Assembly: GCA_944363865.1 (NCBI GenBank) | Contig: CALVVN010000007.1 | Location: 1 to 9,705 of the forward strand | Origin: an uncultured Bacilli bacterium | Lineage (GTDB): Bacteria; Bacillota_I; Bacilli_A; RF39; UBA660 | Direction: 5' to 3' | DNA: 9,705 nucleotides | In this document: positions 5,944 to 9,705 of the stretch, in pieces | Layout: the number at the start of each line of letters is the position of its first letter | Position numbering within the stretch: the first letter of the stretch is position 1 | Notes under the pieces: model-generated | Told to the model about the DNA's origin: nothing | Databases searched by the model: none | What the model saw: the letters and a program-made list of their open reading frames with translations, nothing else | Program-made: the position numbers and the translations under genes

Positions 5944-7062
5944 ATGAAAACAAAAAACTACAACATTCTACTATTAACATGTTTATTTTTTATGATAAGT
6001 ATAGGAATACTTTCTATTTATAGTGCATCAGAACTAATTGGAAGTTCATATGATAATTTGCACATTAAACAACTCGCATCAGTTCTTATTGGAATAATCT
6101 TATCTATAGTAGTTATGACTATCGGGAATGAAAAACTACTTAAATATTCATTTTATCTATATGTTTTATGTAATATACTACTAATACTTACACTATTTAT
6201 TGGAGAAGAAATAAATGGTTCAACGTGTTGGCTTACGATATTCGGAATAACATTTCAACCATCAGAATTTATGAAGATAGCTTTAATCTTATTTTTATCA
6301 AGTGTTATTGAAAAATATCATTTTAAAAACAAAATAACTGCTAAAGAAGAACTAAAACTAATAATGTTAACGTTTATAATCACATTAATACCATCACTAC
6401 TTGTATTTATTGAACCAGATACGGGTAGTGTTATAATGTATGCTTTGATATATTTAATGCTACTATTTATAAGTCCACTGAGAAACAGATGGTTTATTAT
6501 AATGTTGACATTTTTAACAATATTAATATCTACATTCATTATTACATACATTTTTTACCCAGACGTAATACTAGACATATTTGGTAGTTCAATATTTTAT
6601 AGAATTGACAGAATAATTAATTGGCAAATAAGTGAAGGAATGCAGTTAGAAAATAGCCTAATCGCTATTGGAACCGGTGGATTTACAGGCTTAGGTTTAA
6701 GAAACACACCAATATACATACCTGAAGCGTATTCTGATTTCATATTTTCAATTTATGCAAATAATAATGGATTTATTGGTGTAATAACACTGCTTACAAT
6801 TATCATAGTGTTTAATTTAATAATATTAAACAAAATAACCAATACATCTAAAACTGTAGAAAAATATATACTATCAGGTATAATAATAACACTCATTTTT
6901 TCACAAATACAAAATATAAGTATGACTATTGGCCTACTACCGATAATGGGAATACCACTTCCATATATAAGTTATGGTGGCAGCAGTATAATTACATACA
7001 TCATATTTATAGGATTAATAATAAATACAAACAGAAAAAAAAGTCATCATTTGTCTAAATAA
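5944..7062 (+). CDS. SEDS-family peptidoglycan glycosyltransferase (RodA/FtsW/SpoVE type)
   Basis: A polytopic membrane protein of 372 residues with roughly ten hydrophobic segments. SEDS proteins polymerise lipid II into glycan strands together with a class B penicillin-binding protein. Family motifs are visible: I-Y-S-A-S (25-29), C-W-L then F-Q-P-S-E-F-M-K (95-111), E-P-D-T-G-S (157-162), the P-E-A-Y-S-D-F-I-F loop (260-268) in which D265 should be the catalytic Asp, and P-Y-I-S-Y-G-G-S-S near the C-terminus. Oddities are the loss of the usual Arg/Lys before Trp96 and N-N-N-G where family members have E-E-x-G after the catalytic loop. Size fits RodA or SpoVE better than FtsW, but I cannot assign the subfamily. 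No SD is seen before the ATG, and no penicillin-binding protein gene is adjacent. Confidence 0.9.
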   Translation: MKTKNYNILLLTCLFFMISIGILSIYSASELIGSSYDNLHIKQLASVLIGIILSIVVMTIGNEKLLKYSFYLYVLCNILLILTLFIGEEINGSTCWLTIFGITFQPSEFMKIALILFLSSVIEKYHFKNKITAKEELKLIMLTFIITLIPSLLVFIEPDTGSVIMYALIYLMLLFISPLRNRWFIIMLTFLTILISTFIITYIFYPDVILDIFGSSIFYRIDRIINWQISEGMQLENSLIAIGTGGFTGLGLRNTPIYIPEAYSDFIFSIYANNNGFIGVITLLTIIIVFNLIILNKITNTSKTVEKYILSGIIITLIFSQIQNISMTIGLLPIMGIPLPYISYGGSSIITYIIFIGLIINTNRKKSHHLSK

Positions 7063-7091
7063 TTGAATAAACTATTAGAGCATTATATAAT
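7063..7091 (+). promoter_or_regulatory. Promoter of the 180-aa protein gene, predicting a leaderless mRNA
   Basis: TTGAAT (7063-7068), 17-base spacer, perfect TATAAT (7086-7091). The -35 begins directly after the stop codon of the SEDS gene. Transcription starting 7 bases past the -10 would begin at 7098, the A of the ATG. Confidence 0.7.
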
Positions 7092-7097
7092 CAACTT

Positions 7098-7640
7098 ATG
7101 AAAAAAATAACATTGATAATATTTAGTATATTTTCCCTAGTAATCGTACCAATTCACTTTATAAAAAAGATTTATAAAGAGGAAAACACTATCATAAAAG
7201 AGTATAAATATATGTATAGCTATAATGAAAATGGTATAAACTTTTATAAACATGGAACTCAAAATACATTACTAAGTTGTTATGAATGCACAGATTGTAC
7301 ATTACATAACATAGATACAGTTTTTTATTTTAAAGATGGAATAACTATAATAAAAGATAATGACAAACTAATCACATTTGATTTTATTAATAATAAAACC
7401 TTAAACACCAAAGACTATCAAGATAAAAATTATGACTATATTAAAACATATAACAATTTTTTAGTAGTTACTGAGAACAATATACTAAAATTAATAGATT
7501 ATAAAGAAGATGATATAGTTATAATAGACATAATAGATTCAAATGAAATAATAAATAGTGAATTAAAAGATAATATTCTAACCATAAAAACGACAACAAA
7601 CACTTACAAAGTAAATATAAGTTCTTATGAATTAACATAA
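7098..7640 (+). CDS. Membrane-anchored extracytoplasmic protein of unknown function
   Basis: The 180-residue product has a short positive N-terminus and one hydrophobic segment (about 4-22), so it is either anchored or secreted with about 155 residues outside. I do not recognise a family. C61, C64 and C67 form a CxxCxxC cluster, the only cysteines in the protein. After it come three stretches of similar character (about 75-103, 120-148, 156-177), each a pair or triple of short beta strands with a Gly or Asn turn (for example G-I-T-I-I-K-D-N-D-K-L-I-T-F-D). These recall blades of a beta-propeller, but three are too few for a full one. No SD precedes the ATG, and the promoter predicts a leaderless mRNA. 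It follows the SEDS gene by 35 bases, so a role at the cell envelope is plausible. Confidence 0.82.
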   Translation: MKKITLIIFSIFSLVIVPIHFIKKIYKEENTIIKEYKYMYSYNENGINFYKHGTQNTLLSCYECTDCTLHNIDTVFYFKDGITIIKDNDKLITFDFINNKTLNTKDYQDKNYDYIKTYNNFLVVTENNILKLIDYKEDDIVIIDIIDSNEIINSELKDNILTIKTTTNTYKVNISSYELT

Positions 7641-7648
7641 TTTGGAAA

Positions 7649-7677
7649 TTGACTAAAATATTACTTTTAGATATACT
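7649..7677 (+). promoter_or_regulatory. Promoter of the Y-family polymerase operon
   Basis: TTGACT (7649-7654), 17-base spacer, TATACT (7672-7677); each box has 5 of 6 consensus bases. Predicted start is near 7684. A 6-bp inverted repeat CTAAAA-n6-TTTTAG (7653-7670) fills the spacer. No LexA-type GAAC-n4-GTTC site is seen. Confidence 0.75.
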
Positions 7678-7707
7678 ATATATAGCAAACAAAAGTTGGT
7701 GTTATAT

Positions 7708-8958
7708 ATGGAAGAAAGAAATATTATATGTATTGATTTAAAAAGTTTTTTTGCATCAGTTGAATGTGTTGAAAGAGGCTTAGATTCAGATACTACTCCA
7801 CTTGTAGTTACTGATATTACTAGAGGAAACGGTGCGATTACTTTGGCAGTAACCCCCTATTTAAAAAAATTAGGAGTTAAATCTAGAGGAAGAATATTTG
7901 AATTACCAAAAAACATTAAAATCATATATGCAAAACCAAGAATGAAACTATACCTAGAAAAAAGCAAAGAAATAATTGAAATATATTTAAACTATGTAAG
8001 TAAAGATGACATGCACATTTATTCAATTGACGAGGTATTTTTAGATGTAACAGATTATTTAAAACTTTATAAAATGACAGATTACGAACTAGCACTAAAA
8101 ATAAAAGAAGACATATTTAATAAAACTAAAATAAAAAGCAGTGCAGGAATAGGCCCTAATCTTTTTATGGCAAAAGTCGCAATGGATGTGGAATCAAAAC
8201 ACAATGAAAACGGAATTGCAAAATGGACAAAAGATGATATAGAAACAAAGTTATGGAATATAACACCGCTTGATAAAGTTTGGTCAATCGGTTCTAAAAC
8301 AATGAAAAAATTAAATTCTCTTGGAATATATAAACTAGGAGATATAAACAAATATGATATTAACTTTTATAAAAAGAGATTTGGTATTTTAGGAGAAGAT
8401 TTATATCTGCACGCGAATGGAATTGATTATAGCAAAATCAGTGAAAAAGAAGAAATAAAAAATAAAAGTTATGGTATAAGTCAAATACTATATAAAGACT
8501 ATAACGTGGAAACAACTAGATTAATTATAAAAGAAATGTGTTCTAAAATTGCTAAACGCTTAAGACAAAACAAAAAAACTTGCAAACTTATCTCATTTGG
8601 TATTTCTTACTCTAGAATAATTGGTGGTGGTTTTCATCATTCAAAAAAATTAGACGCAGAAACTGATAACGAGGAAACATTATATAAATACTGTATTAGT
8701 ATTTATGAAAATTATGTAGAAGATTTACCAATACGAAAAATATCCATTGCTGTTGGAAAAATAACTGATAAGTTATATAAACAATTGAATTTATTTGAAG
8801 AAATTGCTGAAGAAGAAAACAATGAAAAACTATTACAAGAACTAGATGAAATAGCAAAGAAATATGGCGAAAATGCAGTATTAAAAGCTTCTAGTTTATT
8901 AGATTACTCAACAATAAAAAAGAGAAATAACACCTTAGCTGGGCATAATAAAGAATAA
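7708..8958 (+). CDS. Y-family DNA polymerase (YqjW/UvrX/PolY2-like, UmuC type)
   Basis: A 416-residue error-prone translesion polymerase. The catalytic carboxylates are in place: D10 in I-D-L-K-S-F-F-A-S-V-E, and D108/E109 in Y-S-I-D-E-V-F-L-D. The palm and fingers fill the first about 160 residues, the helix-hairpin-helix thumb follows (about 165-240), and the little-finger domain runs to about 350. A sliding-clamp binding motif QLNLF sits at 359-363, followed by the tail S-S-L-L-D-Y-S-T-I-K-K-R and A-G-H seen in the YqjW/UvrX branch rather than classical DinB. The ATG at 7708 has a GGTG SD (7698-7701); an in-frame TTG at 7696 overlaps that SD. It is followed after 9 bases by a YolD-like gene, the same pair as yqjW-yqjX in Bacillus, which occurs on both chromosomes and prophages. 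Confidence 0.93.
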   Translation: MEERNIICIDLKSFFASVECVERGLDSDTTPLVVTDITRGNGAITLAVTPYLKKLGVKSRGRIFELPKNIKIIYAKPRMKLYLEKSKEIIEIYLNYVSKDDMHIYSIDEVFLDVTDYLKLYKMTDYELALKIKEDIFNKTKIKSSAGIGPNLFMAKVAMDVESKHNENGIAKWTKDDIETKLWNITPLDKVWSIGSKTMKKLNSLGIYKLGDINKYDINFYKKRFGILGEDLYLHANGIDYSKISEKEEIKNKSYGISQILYKDYNVETTRLIIKEMCSKIAKRLRQNKKTCKLISFGISYSRIIGGGFHHSKKLDAETDNEETLYKYCISIYENYVEDLPIRKISIAVGKITDKLYKQLNLFEEIAEEENNEKLLQELDEIAKKYGENAVLKASSLLDYSTIKKRNNTLAGHNKE

Positions 8959-8967
8959 GGTGATATT

Positions 8968-9273
8968 ATGAGAAAAATGATTAAATGGAAACCATTTAAT
9001 ACAATTCCAGAAATGAATAAAATAATAGATGAAATAGAATTAAAAAAACAAAAAGAGCCAAAGCACTATTTATTGCCAGATTTAATTGAAAATATAAACT
9101 ACACTATAAAAGATGCGTTAGCAAATAATTTGAAAATTCAAGTTAAATACATGAAACAAGGATTTTTAAAATACGAATATGGATACATCAAAAATATTGA
9201 TACAAATAAAAAATATATCTTAATAAATAATACTAAGATATATTTTAAAAATATCATCAACGTGATGGTCTAA
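8968..9273 (+). CDS. YolD-like protein
   Basis: A 101-residue protein with the YolD-family pattern: an N-terminal M-I-K-W-K-P-F-N-T-I-P-E (4-15), a charged helix with Lys/Glu, then a C-terminal Sm-like beta domain (about 55-101) with I-Q-V-K-Y-x-K-x-G-F and G-Y-I-K-N-I-D-x-x-x-K-Y-I-L-I. Family members sit next to UvrX/YqjW-type polymerases; their molecular role is not settled. The SD AAGGTGAT (8957-8964) overlaps the stop codon of the polymerase gene, so the two are an operon and probably translationally coupled. Its 3' end overlaps the 3' end of mraZ on the other strand by 17 bases. Confidence 0.9.
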   Translation: MRKMIKWKPFNTIPEMNKIIDEIELKKQKEPKHYLLPDLIENINYTIKDALANNLKIQVKYMKQGFLKYEYGYIKNIDTNKKYILINNTKIYFKNIINVMV

Positions 9274-9705
9274 AAGATTTAGAAAAATCATCTTTTAATT
9301 TAAAATCATTATAAGATAAGCCATCTGGAAATTCAACTGTTAGCCATTTATGATAATCATCACCATTCCAGATTTCAGCATAATCTTTCATTCCTACCCA
9401 TATAACTTGTGATGAAATATTATGTTCATTTACTAAATTAGCAGGTAACAAAATTCTTTTTTGAGAATCTATTTTACACGAAAAAGTAGATGAATAAATA
9501 CCTCTTCCATAATTTTCACGAAGTTGCTCGGCTCTTTGGCTTAAATAGCATTCAACTAACCTTTCAAAAGTTTCCTGAGTACTAACTAATATAAATTCTT
9601 TTAAACTAGTTAAATATAAAATCTCAGATTGAAACTCTCTTGAAATAACACTTGGTACGAACAACCTATTTTTAGAATCTAATTTACTAGAATAAGTTCC
9701 TAATA
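9257..9705 (-). CDS. mraZ: Transcriptional regulator MraZ (about two N-terminal codons outside the window)
   Basis: Open to the right edge, the frame reads L-G-T-Y-S-S-K-L-D-S-K-N-R before L-F-V-P-S, the standard MraZ beginning, so only about two codons including the start are missing and the TTG at 9664 is internal. There are two SpoVT/AbrB-type halves: G-T-Y-S-S-K-L-D-S-K-N-R-L-F-V-P, and S-T-F-S-C-K-I-D-S-Q-K-R-I-L-L-P about 70 residues later. Total length of about 150 is normal. MraZ binds repeats upstream of its own gene and usually opens the division and cell wall (dcw) cluster, followed by rsmH. Here it instead ends tail to tail against the YolD-like gene, so it is not followed by dcw genes. 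It stops with TGA, followed in frame by a second TGA. Confidence 0.93.
   Translation of the reverse strand, partial: LGTYSSKLDSKNRLFVPSVISREFQSEILYLTSLKEFILVSTQETFERLVECYLSQRAEQLRENYGRGIYSSTFSCKIDSQKRILLPANLVNEHNISSQVIWVGMKDYAEIWNGDDYHKWLTVEFPDGLSYNDFKLKDDFSKSFRPSR
9272..9296 (+). terminator. Weak candidate terminator after the YolD-like gene
   Basis: AAAAGAT (9272-9278) and ATCTTTT (9290-9296) form a 7-bp AT-rich stem with an 11-base loop directly at the stop codon, inside mraZ coding sequence on the other strand. There is only a short T run, so this is a suggestion; in AT-rich DNA such a stem is not rare. Confidence 0.22.

Noticed and set aside
6318..6551. 77-aa minus-strand frame inside the SEDS gene
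   Set aside because: Falls wholly within transmembrane segments of a clear family member on the other strand and has no ribosome binding site.
8082..8351. 89-aa minus-strand frame inside the Y-family polymerase gene
   Set aside because: Antisense to the thumb region, without promoter or SD.

Overview
The window is a very AT-rich, tightly packed bacterial chromosome segment, most likely from a low-GC Firmicute of the Bacilli/Erysipelotrichia/RF39-like group (inference). Three points support this. A gene for the spore coat organiser CotE sits directly downstream of miaB, a neighbourhood close to the Bacillus one. Shine-Dalgarno (SD) sequences are of the AGGTGAT or AAAGGAG type. MetRS, bS16, KhpA, MiaB and MraZ all look firmicute-like. 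Every tryptophan codon I checked is TGG and no clear gene has an internal TGA, so the standard bacterial code applies rather than the Mycoplasma code. No rRNA, tRNA, CRISPR or insertion sequence is visible, and no gene-free stretch exceeds about 120 bases.

The left part (1-5867) is all on the minus strand. In transcription order it carries a 107-aa protein of unknown function, a 268-aa HExxH putative metallopeptidase, miaB (tRNA ms2i6A synthesis), cotE, metG, rpsP, khpA and the start of a single-pass membrane protein that leaves the window. The cotE, metG and khpA ends each have a recognisable intrinsic terminator. Two of these terminators share bases with the promoter of the next gene: the -35 of metG lies at the U-tract of the cotE terminator, and the -35 of rpsP lies in the distal arm of the metG hairpin.

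The right part (5944-9273) is on the plus strand. It carries a divergent RodA/FtsW/SpoVE-type SEDS glycosyltransferase, a 180-aa membrane-anchored extracytoplasmic protein with no recognised family and a promoter that predicts a leaderless mRNA, and a two-gene operon of a Y-family polymerase (YqjW/UvrX-like) and a YolD-like protein. Facing it at the right edge is mraZ on the minus strand, lacking only about two N-terminal codons. It overlaps the YolD-like gene tail to tail by 17 bases and has no rsmH behind it.

The most interesting structure is around cotE. The 27-base segment ending in the start codon of cotE and the one ending in the start codon of the 107-aa gene are nearly the same (22 of 27 bases, no gaps). 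Each combines a -10-like CATAnnnTA with an AC 16-17 bases upstream, the arrangement known for the mother-cell factor SigmaK of Bacillus. This suggests that the 107-aa protein, and perhaps the HExxH protein behind it, belong to the same sporulation programme as CotE. That is inference and would need comparative or expression data.
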